Assembly (NCBI GenBank): GCA_934162555.1
Contig: CAKPJE010000019.1
Coordinates: 1-13,294, forward strand
Direction: 5' to 3'
Source of the DNA: an uncultured Bacilli bacterium
GTDB taxonomy: Bacteria > Bacillota_I > Bacilli_A > RF39 > UBA660
DNA length: 13,294 nt
Shown: one piece after another, positions 1-7,204 of the stretch
Layout of the letters: every line of letters starts with the position of its first letter
Numbering within the stretch: position 1 is the stretch's first letter
The notes under the pieces: generated by a model
What the model saw: the letters and a program-made list of their open reading frames with translations, nothing else
What the model was told of the DNA's origin: nothing
Database searches by the model: none
Translations under genes and position numbers: made by a program

Positions 1-2
1 GT

Positions 3-74
3 AAAGTTGTAAATACCAATAGAAACAAGTTGACTCAAGAATTCACTAGAAGTAGTTTCTTCAGAATCATCTAA
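3..74 (+). CDS. Possible 3' end of an upstream gene (partial)
   Basis: The only + strand frame open from the left edge gives 23 residues ending RSSFFRII before a TAA. It is followed 40 bases later by a strong terminator-like hairpin, which is where a gene end would be expected. Against it, the codons (ATC, TTC repeated) are not typical of the window. The opposite strand also has an open frame from an ATG at 107 down to base 1, with codons that look more native but no visible ribosome binding site. Too short to identify; either reading is possible. Confidence 0.3.
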   Translation, partial: KVVNTNRNKLTQEFTRSSFFRII

Positions 75-114
75 TAATGTTTTAAAATAAATATATAAAA
101 TAAACATATAGTGT

Positions 115-158
115 ATGCAACATTTTAAGTTATTTATAACTTAAAATGTTGCATTTTA
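115..158 (+). terminator. Perfect 17-bp hairpin, likely intrinsic terminator
   Basis: Arms 115-131 and 138-154 are exact reverse complements around a 6-base loop (ATTTAT). TTTTAT follows on the + strand side. The opposite side lacks a T run, so it best fits termination of a rightward upstream transcript, isolating the operon that starts at 263. Confidence 0.7.
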
Positions 159-208
159 TATAAAAAATATTATTTATTTTCTTAATTTATTTTCCTGTAC
201 TATTTTTA

Positions 209-237
209 TTGCAGTTTTTTTTTAATAATGTTATAAT
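209..237 (+). promoter_or_regulatory. Predicted promoter of the pilin operon (extended -10)
   Basis: A consensus TATAAT at 232-237 is preceded by TGT at 229-231, giving the extended -10 motif TGnTATAAT. A weak -35 (TTGCAG, 209-214) lies 17 bases upstream. The predicted start of transcription is near 244, leaving a leader of about 20 bases with the ribosome binding site of the first pilin gene. Confidence 0.75.
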
Positions 238-251
238 AAATATAGAAAATC

Positions 252-256
252 GAGGT
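252..256 (+). promoter_or_regulatory. Ribosome binding site that fixes the first pilin start
   Basis: GAGGT lies 6 bases before the ATG at 263. This start gives a clean signal peptide at the N terminus. The longer reading from a TTG at 209 would start inside the promoter and place 18 residues before the signal peptide, so it is rejected. Confidence 0.75.
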
Positions 257-262
257 TATTTT

Positions 263-676
263 ATGAAATTTATTTATTTAGTATTATTTATTTGTTTGTT
301 TGGAATTAACAATGTATCTGCTGATACTGCCAGTGATTTTTGTAATAATGAAAATTTAATACCGTTTATTAATATAGTAAGTACTATTATTAATTTGATT
401 AAAATAGGTGTCCCAGTTATATTAGTTGTTTTAGGAATGTTAGATATGGGTAAAGCTGTAGCTAGTCAAAAAGAAGATAAAATAAAAGAGGGACAAAAGA
501 ATTTATTATCAAGATGTTTAAATGCTGCAATAGTTTTCTTTGTAGTAGCTGTTGTGCAGTTAGTTATGGAAATTATGAAAAGTGTAACTGGTGATAGTGT
601 TTGGGATTGCGCTTGTAAATTTGTTGGTGGTTGCCCCAATATACTTGTACCAACTGATGAAGGAACTGATCTTTAG
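263..676 (+). CDS. VirB2/TrbC-like pilin, copy 1
   Basis: This 137-residue secreted membrane protein resembles T4SS major pilins (VirB2/TrbC/TraA type) in size and topology. A signal peptide covers residues 1-20 (cleavage after VSA). Two hydrophobic helices follow (about 39-62 and 86-108), joined by a short positively charged loop with the motif KAVASQKED. Known VirB2-type pilins are processed to such a two-helix hairpin and polymerise. Cys27 precedes helix 1, and Cys116, Cys118 and Cys124 follow helix 2, all predicted extracytoplasmic. It is the first gene of the operon and is followed after 8 bases by a close paralogue. Identification rests on architecture and context, not on strong pairwise similarity; a generic two-helix membrane protein remains possible. 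Confidence 0.75.
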   Translation: MKFIYLVLFICLFGINNVSADTASDFCNNENLIPFINIVSTIINLIKIGVPVILVVLGMLDMGKAVASQKEDKIKEGQKNLLSRCLNAAIVFFVVAVVQLVMEIMKSVTGDSVWDCACKFVGGCPNILVPTDEGTDL

Positions 677-684
677 GAGGGATT

Positions 685-1233
685 ATGAAAAAGAAATTTT
701 TAATTTTAATGTTATTAACAGTTTTATTTACTAGTTTGCCAGTATTTGCTATTGATACTCCTTGCCCCGGTGATGATGAAGAATGGGCGACAAGTATTAG
801 TGCTTGTACTAATTCTGGTGGCATTGCTACTAAATGTGGAATACCTGCTGGTTTAGCTGATATGATTAATGATGCATATAATTTACTTAAAATTGCTGTT
901 CCGATCGTTTTAATTGTTTTAGGAATGATTGATATGCTTAAGGCAGTAGCAAGTCAAAAAGAGGATGAAATAAAAAAAGGATGGAGTACATTAGTCAAAA
1001 GAACAATTTATGGTGTGGCTGTATTTTTTGTGTTTTTCCTTATTCAATTAATTATAAGTTTATTGCCATCCAGTAGTGGTAAAGATACTATATTGAGTTG
1101 CACAAAGCAATTTTTTGTAAGAAAAAGTTATGGTGTATGTTGCATTAAATCGGGAGCAAATGCAAATGGCTATGATAATAAATATGATCCACCACATAAA
1201 ACACCTAATGATGGTAGTTATTCTGAAAAATAG
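685..1233 (+). CDS. VirB2/TrbC-like pilin, copy 2
   Basis: This 182-residue paralogue of the preceding gene has a signal peptide at 1-22 (VFA cleavage site) and a Cys-containing N-terminal segment (Cys27, 41, 51). Helix 1 is at about 68-86 and helix 2 at about 107-127. The loop repeats the neighbour's KAVASQKED motif exactly, and the region around it (VLGM-DM) is nearly the same. Unlike copy 1 it has a 50-residue hydrophilic C-terminal tail with Cys139 and a Cys152-Cys153 pair. The start is fixed by AGGAGG at 675-680, which overlaps the previous stop codon and implies coupled translation. The likely role is a second pilin or minor pilin of the same T4SS-like structure (inference from family and context). 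Confidence 0.75.
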   Translation: MKKKFLILMLLTVLFTSLPVFAIDTPCPGDDEEWATSISACTNSGGIATKCGIPAGLADMINDAYNLLKIAVPIVLIVLGMIDMLKAVASQKEDEIKKGWSTLVKRTIYGVAVFFVFFLIQLIISLLPSSSGKDTILSCTKQFFVRKSYGVCCIKSGANANGYDNKYDPPHKTPNDGSYSEK

Positions 1234-1238
1234 TAAAC

Positions 1239-1245
1239 GGAAGGA
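1239..1245 (+). promoter_or_regulatory. Ribosome binding site favouring the ATG at 1255
   Basis: GGAAGGA ends directly against an ATG at 1246 but is 9 bases from the in-frame ATG at 1255. The second is the workable spacing, so the protein should begin MLSNILKK. Confidence 0.6.
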
Positions 1246-1254
1246 ATGATTAAT

Positions 1255-2559
1255 ATGCTAAGTAATATACTAAAAAAAACAATAATATTTTTTATTCCTT
1301 TTTTTATAATAAATAATATTTATGCTGCTGAAGGATTATCTGTAGTTTATAATTACAAAACAAACGATGCTGAATATATAGTTACGATAAAATATTCTAA
1401 TTATGGATTTGTTGAAGAACAGAAAGTATCTAAATTGGATAGCAATAGTGCATCTACTTCAAAAAAAATTAATATTGTACCATTAGAAAATATACTTGGG
1501 GATCAAATGTTTATAAGTTATGGTATAACTGATTGCATAATATCTTCTAATAATTATCGTGATGAAGAAAACAATTTTATGGATGCTTTAAAAGAAAATC
1601 CTGAAAAGTTTAGACCTATTTTAAGAATTGATGAATCTGGTAATGCTGTACTTATAGGAAGCTATTTTTCTGCTGACTCATTTGTAGAAACAAATGAAAA
1701 GTCAAATAATTTAAATGATTATGATCCTACTGTTATAGAAAGACTTTTAAATGGTGAATTAGCACCAAGAACAGGTGTTTTTATGGAAGTCGAAGAGCTT
1801 GATCTTTATGATAAATTAGGTATCGATGAAAGTGGTATTGCATCCTATGTCGGTTCAAATGCTAATTCGATTGATTCAGGAAAAAAAGGTAACGAAAGTT
1901 ATACTGGTGGAACGTGTGATAAATACACAATGTTGTTGCGCAATTTAAATGAAGAAATTTTTGGTAGAAATAATAATACTGGTGTTTGTTCTGAAAACTC
2001 TTTGAAAGCAATAAAAAATACTCAAAGTTTGTATGACTTAAAATATAATTTTGATCGTTCTATTTTGGAACCAGAATGTAGGGATTACATTTTTGGAGAT
2101 AAAGGATATCTTAAAACGATAATTGATTCTCAATCATACTATAATTCAATATCAGATGAAGATATAACTAAAATGTCATTATCTTGCTTAGGAATGCAGT
2201 CGGAGTATTTGAAAGGAATATCTGCACTTACTGTTTATGAGCCAATTGTAAAAGTTGATAAATCAGAATGTGAATTAATTAGTACTGAAACATTAGATTT
2301 TTTAAATAGCTTATTTGATGCAATAAAATTAATTGCAACATGCATATGTATATTTTTATGTGTAACAGATGTATATAAAATTGTTATATCTAAAGAAAAT
2401 GATGTAACAAAATTTAGAAAAGTTTTAGTAAAAAGAGTAGTTGCTTTAGTATTTTTATTTTTAACTCCAGTTATTGTTAATATTATAACTGATTTGCTTA
2501 ATGAAAGATACTTACAAAGTAATCCTATAAAGTGTGCTGATATTTTAAATAGTAGGTGA
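1255..2559 (+). CDS. Secreted protein with C-terminal VirB2-like hairpin, fusion 1
   Basis: This 434-residue protein is not recognised as a whole. A signal peptide covers about 1-24 (IYA cleavage). It is followed by a roughly 300-residue extracytoplasmic region with a beta-rich first part and a helical second part (Cys221, 245, 275, 311). The C terminus has Cys339, helix 1 (about 357-375), a basic loop ending KVLVKRVV, helix 2 (about 393-413) and Cys427, the same layout as the two pilins upstream. It is the most divergent of the five fusions, and the CX5-[DK]LY signature of the later ones is not clear here. A role as a minor or adhesive pilin subunit, or a T4SS surface component, is inferred from the hairpin and operon. 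The start is chosen for ribosome binding site spacing. Confidence 0.65.
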   Translation: MLSNILKKTIIFFIPFFIINNIYAAEGLSVVYNYKTNDAEYIVTIKYSNYGFVEEQKVSKLDSNSASTSKKINIVPLENILGDQMFISYGITDCIISSNNYRDEENNFMDALKENPEKFRPILRIDESGNAVLIGSYFSADSFVETNEKSNNLNDYDPTVIERLLNGELAPRTGVFMEVEELDLYDKLGIDESGIASYVGSNANSIDSGKKGNESYTGGTCDKYTMLLRNLNEEIFGRNNNTGVCSENSLKAIKNTQSLYDLKYNFDRSILEPECRDYIFGDKGYLKTIIDSQSYYNSISDEDITKMSLSCLGMQSEYLKGISALTVYEPIVKVDKSECELISTETLDFLNSLFDAIKLIATCICIFLCVTDVYKIVISKENDVTKFRKVLVKRVVALVFLFLTPVIVNIITDLLNERYLQSNPIKCADILNSR

Positions 2560-2562
2560 TTT

Positions 2563-3822
2563 ATGAAAAAAATTATAATATTTTTGATAATGTTTTTTGC
2601 TTTTAATGTGTATGCAGAAACTGAAGTAGTAGAAAAAAGGTATACTATTAAACTTAATGAAAAAAATTATACTGTTTCTTTACCTTTTGAGGTTACAAAA
2701 AATGGATATAGTTTGAATTACGAGAAGATAGAACTATCTATACCTAATAGTGATGTGGTTGTAGGATATAATCAAACAGTAATGCCATTAATTGTTGAAC
2801 CTGATTATAGTTTTTATGATTTTGCAAATGAGTTTCAACGATATGATTATTCTAATAAAGAATATATACTGCCACGGGCGAAATTAGAATTTACAAAAGA
2901 ACAATTTGAAGATGATGAATATATGAAAAAATTTTATCCAAGTTTTTTTGTAATGGATTTTAATAATGATACATCATTTAAAGGCAATATTTTTTCGATT
3001 GTTATTGATACTGATAAAATATCTTACGATAAATTTTATGAGGATTTAAATGAATATTTTAAAGAAAAAAAATATTTTTCACAGAGAAATTATAAAGTAA
3101 CTAGTGTAAGTGATAAAAAAAATGATTTAAAAAATGAAAGTTCAAGCTCTGGTACTTTAAAGGATAATTATTATGGTTATGATATAGAGTATTCTAGTAG
3201 TGAATATATCAATAGAGCAAATGAAATAAGAAAATTATTGGATAGAGCTACAGATATTAAAGTTTGTACTGAAGATGATTTAAATGGAATCAGATCACAA
3301 AGAAATGTTGCTTTTTCAGATTTAGGTACTGAGTTTGATGCTGCTATTTCATCAAACTGTAAAAGTGTATTTGATGATCTTTATTCTAAAGTTGCTTGGT
3401 CACTTGCTGATGTTGCTAAAGTTCGTGCAAGTAAAACAAGCAGTGAGAAATGGACAATGAACTTTTTATATTTTGAATCTTATTGTTTGCAAGGATTTGA
3501 TTTTTTAACTGGAGAAACTATGCAGAAAGAAATTAAAGATGTTGCTAGATGCAGTATATTTGGTGATAAAACATATGAATTATTACAAAGGACATTTACA
3601 ATATTTAAATATGCTGGATTAGTTTTAGGAACATTACTTGGAACTGTTGATATTTTTAAGGCAATTGTTCAAAAAGATGAGAGTGGAAAAAAACAAGTTA
3701 AAACATTATCAAAAAGAATAATTGCAATTATTCTATTATTTATAACACCAGTATTAGTTGAAATTATATTTAAATTTATAAGTTCGATTGGCATTGATGA
3801 TCCTATCTGCGGTATTAGATAA
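2563..3822 (+). CDS. Secreted protein with C-terminal VirB2-like hairpin, fusion 2
   Basis: This 419-residue protein has a signal peptide at 1-18 (VYA cleavage) and an N-terminal domain of about 180 residues rich in Tyr, Phe and acidic residues, with no cysteine. A short Ser-rich linker lies near 190-200. A helical domain (about 212-330) carries Cys235, Cys266 followed by KSVFDDLY, and the motif LYFESYCLQGFDFLT at 302-316. The hairpin module then follows: Cys330, helix 1 (about 347-365), basic loop, helix 2 (about 386-406) and Cys416. It lies 3 bases after the previous stop, with AGGTGA overlapping that stop. The function is unknown; it is probably displayed outside the membrane and assembled with the T4SS pilins (inference). 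Confidence 0.65.
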   Translation: MKKIIIFLIMFFAFNVYAETEVVEKRYTIKLNEKNYTVSLPFEVTKNGYSLNYEKIELSIPNSDVVVGYNQTVMPLIVEPDYSFYDFANEFQRYDYSNKEYILPRAKLEFTKEQFEDDEYMKKFYPSFFVMDFNNDTSFKGNIFSIVIDTDKISYDKFYEDLNEYFKEKKYFSQRNYKVTSVSDKKNDLKNESSSSGTLKDNYYGYDIEYSSSEYINRANEIRKLLDRATDIKVCTEDDLNGIRSQRNVAFSDLGTEFDAAISSNCKSVFDDLYSKVAWSLADVAKVRASKTSSEKWTMNFLYFESYCLQGFDFLTGETMQKEIKDVARCSIFGDKTYELLQRTFTIFKYAGLVLGTLLGTVDIFKAIVQKDESGKKQVKTLSKRIIAIILLFITPVLVEIIFKFISSIGIDDPICGIR

Positions 3823-3828
3823 GGAGGA
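3822..3828 (+). promoter_or_regulatory. Ribosome binding site that fixes the start at 3833
   Basis: AGGAGGA lies 4 bases before the ATG at 3833 and starts on the last base of the upstream TAA. It rules out the longer in-frame reading from 3788, which would overlap the previous gene and bury the signal peptide. Confidence 0.8.
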
Positions 3829-3832
3829 CAAA

Positions 3833-4942
3833 ATGAAATATATATTATTATTCATATTATTGTTTATACCTAATATATATGCGAAAAATGATGCTATATC
3901 ATGTGAATATACTGTAAATGAGAAAAGTATTGTTATAGATTATTATATTGATGAAAATGGTAAAGGTGAAATATCTAATTTTTATATTGATGGAGAACTT
4001 GGATATGAATATACTGACTATTATAACATGATTGATGGTGACAATTTAACTTTAGTTTGTCCTCATATTACAGAAATTAAATTATATAAAGATAAATATC
4101 TCCATTATGTAATTACGAAAGATGATAGTGATTATAAAGTAAATGATAATTTCATTGATTATACACATCTTGTACCACTTTATCTTGGCCAAATTGAAGC
4201 AGTTGCAGTTGGACAAAATAAAAAAAGTAGAAATTATACACATTATACTACTGAAGAAATTAATAGTGGTGTTGGTGATGAAGCACGAAAGCAAATGGAT
4301 ATTAATATAAAAGCTTATACTAAAGGTGCTTGTTCTTATGTTGAAAAAACGGCAATTGCGGAATATTTTTATGAAAATTCTTTAGATGCTATTGATAGTT
4401 TTAGTGGTTCAAATACGTTTATGCATAATAATCAATATATAACACTTAGTAGTGAGTGTGCCAAAATTGCTCAAGATTTATATGTTTCTGTTTTCAATAT
4501 AAGACGTATACTATCTGATTATGTTGATGGTGGTGGAGACGTAAATACAATTAGTTATTTATCTTTACAAGGAAGTTATTATTCTGGCTTTGATGCTTTT
4601 ACAACACCTTGGTACGATAATAGTGTAAGCGAAGATGCTTGTGATGCTATTAGTCAAGATGTAAGAAAAATTTTGAATGAATTTTTTAATATTTTTAGAT
4701 TAGTAAGTGTTATATTAGTTATATTTTTAATAAGTCTTGATTTAGTGAAAACATTAAGTAAAAATGATGATACTGAAATTAAAAAAATGATTAATAGAAG
4801 TGTTAAAAGAATGATTGCTTTAGTACTAGCTTTGTTATTACCTTTCTTGATGAATTTTATTTTAGATTTAGTGAATGATTATATGGGTAATTCATATGTA
4901 AATGTTAATGGAGAATGTGTTAAAGCTATAACAGGAGGTTAG
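3833..4942 (+). CDS. Secreted protein with C-terminal VirB2-like hairpin, fusion 3
   Basis: This 369-residue protein has a signal peptide at 1-17 (IYA cleavage). The N-terminal domain (about 20-130) looks beta-rich and has a cysteine pair (Cys24 in CEY, Cys76 in CPH). The helical domain (about 160-270) has Cys167, Cys209 followed by AKIAQDLY, and a degenerate SGFDAFT at 251-257. The hairpin module is Cys270, helix 1 (about 289-305), loop, helix 2 (about 326-347) and Cys362. The N-terminal cysteine pattern resembles that of the next gene (Cys22, Cys94), suggesting that these two share the whole architecture. No known enzyme motif is visible. A structural or adhesive role at the cell surface is inferred. 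Confidence 0.65.
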   Translation: MKYILLFILLFIPNIYAKNDAISCEYTVNEKSIVIDYYIDENGKGEISNFYIDGELGYEYTDYYNMIDGDNLTLVCPHITEIKLYKDKYLHYVITKDDSDYKVNDNFIDYTHLVPLYLGQIEAVAVGQNKKSRNYTHYTTEEINSGVGDEARKQMDINIKAYTKGACSYVEKTAIAEYFYENSLDAIDSFSGSNTFMHNNQYITLSSECAKIAQDLYVSVFNIRRILSDYVDGGGDVNTISYLSLQGSYYSGFDAFTTPWYDNSVSEDACDAISQDVRKILNEFFNIFRLVSVILVIFLISLDLVKTLSKNDDTEIKKMINRSVKRMIALVLALLLPFLMNFILDLVNDYMGNSYVNVNGECVKAITGG

Positions 4943-4943
4943 A

Positions 4944-6401
4944 ATGAAAAAAATAATATTATTTATAATTGCCTTTTTTATAATTCTTAATGTAAATGCT
5001 ATGACTTGCGTATATAATTCCGGCAATGTTGCTTTAAGTATACAGGTAAATGTAGATTCTTATGCTGATACTTGGTTGAAAGCATACAATTTTGGTGGTG
5101 AATCTACAGGTGGTGTGAGTGATGATAAAAATATGGGAAATGGTGGAACTGTAATTGCTCCTAATCAGACGGAAATTTTTGGTAGATTTGCTAGTTTTGG
5201 TACTGCTCCTGATGAAGGCACTTGCCCTGTTTTAGTGTCTATCGGTGGTGGAAAATATACAGTAATGCCATATAGTGCTTATACTACTTATTTTGCACCA
5301 GATGCTACTATTGAATGTTCTGATTGTGGTAATGTTGATTTAAATGGTGATGGTAAAGCGGATGCTGAGGTTATTAGGGCACTTGGTGTTGATGGCAAAG
5401 ACATAAAATATACTTTTGATGCTATATGTAAGTATTTTAAGACTAATAGGGATATTAGCTTTACAACTCCAGATGGTATAAATGTTGCGTATCCCGATTC
5501 GGAAACTGTACCTTTTTTAGGATATTTATATTATAGTCCGGATTATAAAAATACTATCGTAAGTGATTGTAAAAAATATAATTCTAATAATGGCGGTATG
5601 CCTACTAGTATTAAAAGTTTAAAGGATTATTTTAGCAATTATAAAAATCAAATAATACCTGGTGAGGTTGATACTGATAGTGAATTTTCTGTTTGCCCTT
5701 CCGTTGATAGTACCAATGAGACTGATAAAATACTTGAATGTCTTTCTAAAAAGAGTGAAAAAATAGAGGAGATAATTAATGACTTTTCTACAAAATGTAC
5801 GGAAAGAGAGAAAAGGGCAATCCAATTATATTCTGGTGGTTCGGTTGCTCAATTTTTTAGTAAACATGGTGTTTCTGGATATTTAAATAATGAAATAAAA
5901 ATGTTATTTAATTCGTTTTCTTCGGAATGTGGTGCAGCAGCTGATAAATTATATAATGTAATTAATAATAGCAATCGAATTGTAAATGCTTATGGTAGAC
6001 AAGAAAGTATACGAAATACTATGACTTATTTGTATTTTGAATCAAATTATTTAGGTGCATTAGATTTGCTTACAAATTTTAATTCTGGTGTAGATATTGA
6101 AGATGATGCTTGCAATTTAATTTCTGATGGTTTAAGAAATATAATAAAAGAAATACTTAATGGTTTAAGAGTTGGTGCTGTTATTTTAGTTGTTTTATTA
6201 TCAATTATAGATGTTTACAAATCTATAATTGGTGATGATAGTGCTAGGAAAAAATTGCCATCGCTTGTTACTAGGAGAATAATTGCTGTTGTCATTTTAT
6301 TACTTTTGCCTACTCTTATTTTGGGACTTATAGATTTGTTGAATAAATATGTTGGTATGGATAGTTCTAAATGTGTAATAAACGATATTAATAGGAGTTA
6401 A
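4944..6401 (+). CDS. Secreted protein with C-terminal VirB2-like hairpin, fusion 4, with Ca-loop-like motif
   Basis: This is the largest of the family (485 residues). It has a signal peptide at 1-19 (VNA cleavage) and an N-terminal beta-type domain with Cys22 and Cys94. A DLNGDGKAD segment at 132-140 resembles an EF-hand or dockerin-type calcium loop, but the usual acidic residue at loop position 12 is a Val. A helical domain (about 275-390) contains Cys285, Cys329 followed by GAAADKLY, and YLYFESNYLGALDLLT at 362-377. The hairpin module is Cys390, helix 1 (about 409-426), basic loop, helix 2 (about 445-466) and Cys477. AGGAGGT overlaps the previous stop and the ATG follows that stop by one base. 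It is the last gene before a weak stem-loop and a new promoter. The function is unknown beyond a probable surface-exposed T4SS component. Confidence 0.65.
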   Translation: MKKIILFIIAFFIILNVNAMTCVYNSGNVALSIQVNVDSYADTWLKAYNFGGESTGGVSDDKNMGNGGTVIAPNQTEIFGRFASFGTAPDEGTCPVLVSIGGGKYTVMPYSAYTTYFAPDATIECSDCGNVDLNGDGKADAEVIRALGVDGKDIKYTFDAICKYFKTNRDISFTTPDGINVAYPDSETVPFLGYLYYSPDYKNTIVSDCKKYNSNNGGMPTSIKSLKDYFSNYKNQIIPGEVDTDSEFSVCPSVDSTNETDKILECLSKKSEKIEEIINDFSTKCTEREKRAIQLYSGGSVAQFFSKHGVSGYLNNEIKMLFNSFSSECGAAADKLYNVINNSNRIVNAYGRQESIRNTMTYLYFESNYLGALDLLTNFNSGVDIEDDACNLISDGLRNIIKEILNGLRVGAVILVVLLSIIDVYKSIIGDDSARKKLPSLVTRRIIAVVILLLLPTLILGLIDLLNKYVGMDSSKCVINDINRS

Positions 6402-6412
6402 TCTCCTTTTTT
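6393..6412 (+). terminator. Weak intrinsic terminator or attenuator
   Basis: AGGAG (6393-6397) and CTCCT (6403-6407) form a 5-bp stem over TTAAT, followed by a T run to 6412. The stem overlaps the stop codon at 6399-6401. The stem is short, so read-through into the downstream T4SS genes is likely. Confidence 0.4.
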
Positions 6413-6458
6413 AAATTTATAAAAAATTAAAAAATATCTAGTATTTTTTTTTCTTCTA

Positions 6459-6467
6459 TGCTATAAT
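6459..6467 (+). promoter_or_regulatory. Predicted internal promoter (extended -10)
   Basis: TGCTATAAT at 6459-6467 is a perfect extended -10, lying 33 bases before the ATG at 6501. The -35 position (about 6439-6444, TAGTAT) is poor, as is common for extended -10 promoters. It would transcribe the short fusion protein, the VirB6-, VirB3- and VirB4-like genes. Confidence 0.65.
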
Positions 6468-6500
6468 TTTAATATGATATAGATTTTCTATGGGTGGATT

Positions 6501-7196
6501 ATGAAAAAAATTATATTATTTATAATAGCTTTTATTATAGCTTTTAATGTAAAAGCAATTTCGGAGGATGAGTATTATACTGTTTTGGTTAAACTGAGTG
6601 AATCTTATGATAAATTTATTGGGGCATGTAATAATGCTGAGAGATTAGCAATTATAAATTATGCTCATGGTGATTTGGACAAACTTAGTGGTGGTTTTTC
6701 TACCGTTGCGGGTTTAGTAACTAAAACTGGTAATCGTATAAATGATCTTTGCGCTAATAATGTTGTAGATTTATATGATGCTCTTATTTATGCAAAAAAT
6801 TACACAAATGATAATACTTTATATAGTATATCTTTAGAAACTATGATTGAAACTAAAGAAAATGTACTTGTAAATGGTAGTAAAATTACTTCTAGAAAAG
6901 ATTTAACAATAATTGAAGATTGTGATTTAATTAGTGATGATTTTAAGAAAATTTTGAAGGAATATTTGGGCTACTTTCAGGTTGGATGTGCTGGTATTAC
7001 AATAATACTTGTTATGTCTGATTTGTATAAGTTATTAATTTCTAAAGAAATGGATAATAAAAAAACGTTTAAGAAAATAAAAGGCAGAATAATTGCTTTA
7101 GTTATCTTTTTATTAGCTCCGGTTATTATAAACATAATAATAGATTTAATAAATAGATATGTCGATGTTGAAGCAATTAAGTGTTTGGAAGGATAG
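6501..7196 (+). CDS. Short secreted protein with VirB2-like hairpin, fusion 5
   Basis: This 231-residue member of the family lacks the N-terminal beta domain. The signal peptide at 1-19 is almost the same as that of the preceding gene (both begin MKKIILFIIAF). Next comes directly the helical domain with Cys43 and Cys84 followed by ANNVVDLY. The hairpin module is Cys141 in EDCDLIS, helix 1 (about 157-176), a Lys-rich loop, helix 2 (about 196-219) and Cys228. GGGTGG at 6492-6497 is the ribosome binding site. It is the first gene after the internal promoter and immediately precedes the VirB6-like gene, so it may be the version co-produced with the core channel. The family resemblance is clear; the function is inferred. 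Confidence 0.65.
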   Translation: MKKIILFIIAFIIAFNVKAISEDEYYTVLVKLSESYDKFIGACNNAERLAIINYAHGDLDKLSGGFSTVAGLVTKTGNRINDLCANNVVDLYDALIYAKNYTNDNTLYSISLETMIETKENVLVNGSKITSRKDLTIIEDCDLISDDFKKILKEYLGYFQVGCAGITIILVMSDLYKLLISKEMDNKKTFKKIKGRIIALVIFLLAPVIINIIIDLINRYVDVEAIKCLEG

Positions 7197-7200
7197 GTGA
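7195..7200 (+). promoter_or_regulatory. Ribosome binding site that fixes the start at 7205
   Basis: AGGTGA ends 4 bases before the ATG at 7205. The alternative in-frame GTG at 7181 lies inside the previous gene and has no better site. Confidence 0.7.
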
Positions 7201-7204
7201 GATT

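Noticed and set aside
1..107. Minus-strand gene beginning at the ATG at 107 and running off the left edge
   Set aside because: The codons look acceptable, but there is no ribosome binding site or promoter before it and the adjacent hairpin better fits a rightward gene end; kept only as an alternative in the partial-CDS entry.
209..262. Longer first pilin starting at TTG 209
   Set aside because: This stretch is the predicted promoter itself and would place 18 residues before a clear signal peptide; the ATG at 263 has a good ribosome binding site.
573..824. Antisense reading frame across the two pilin genes
   Set aside because: It lies opposite two well-supported coding sequences with signal peptides and good ribosome binding sites; it has no start signal of its own and an implausible composition. 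Other antisense frames at 4082, 5619, 7372, 8654, 8969, 9350, 9540, 10875 and 11694 are rejected for the same reason.
263..7196. Type IV pilus or competence pseudopilins
   Set aside because: These proteins have two membrane helices at the C terminus and standard signal peptides, with no prepilin GFxxxE cleavage motif; the neighbours are VirB3-, VirB4- and VirB6-like, not PilB/PilC-like.
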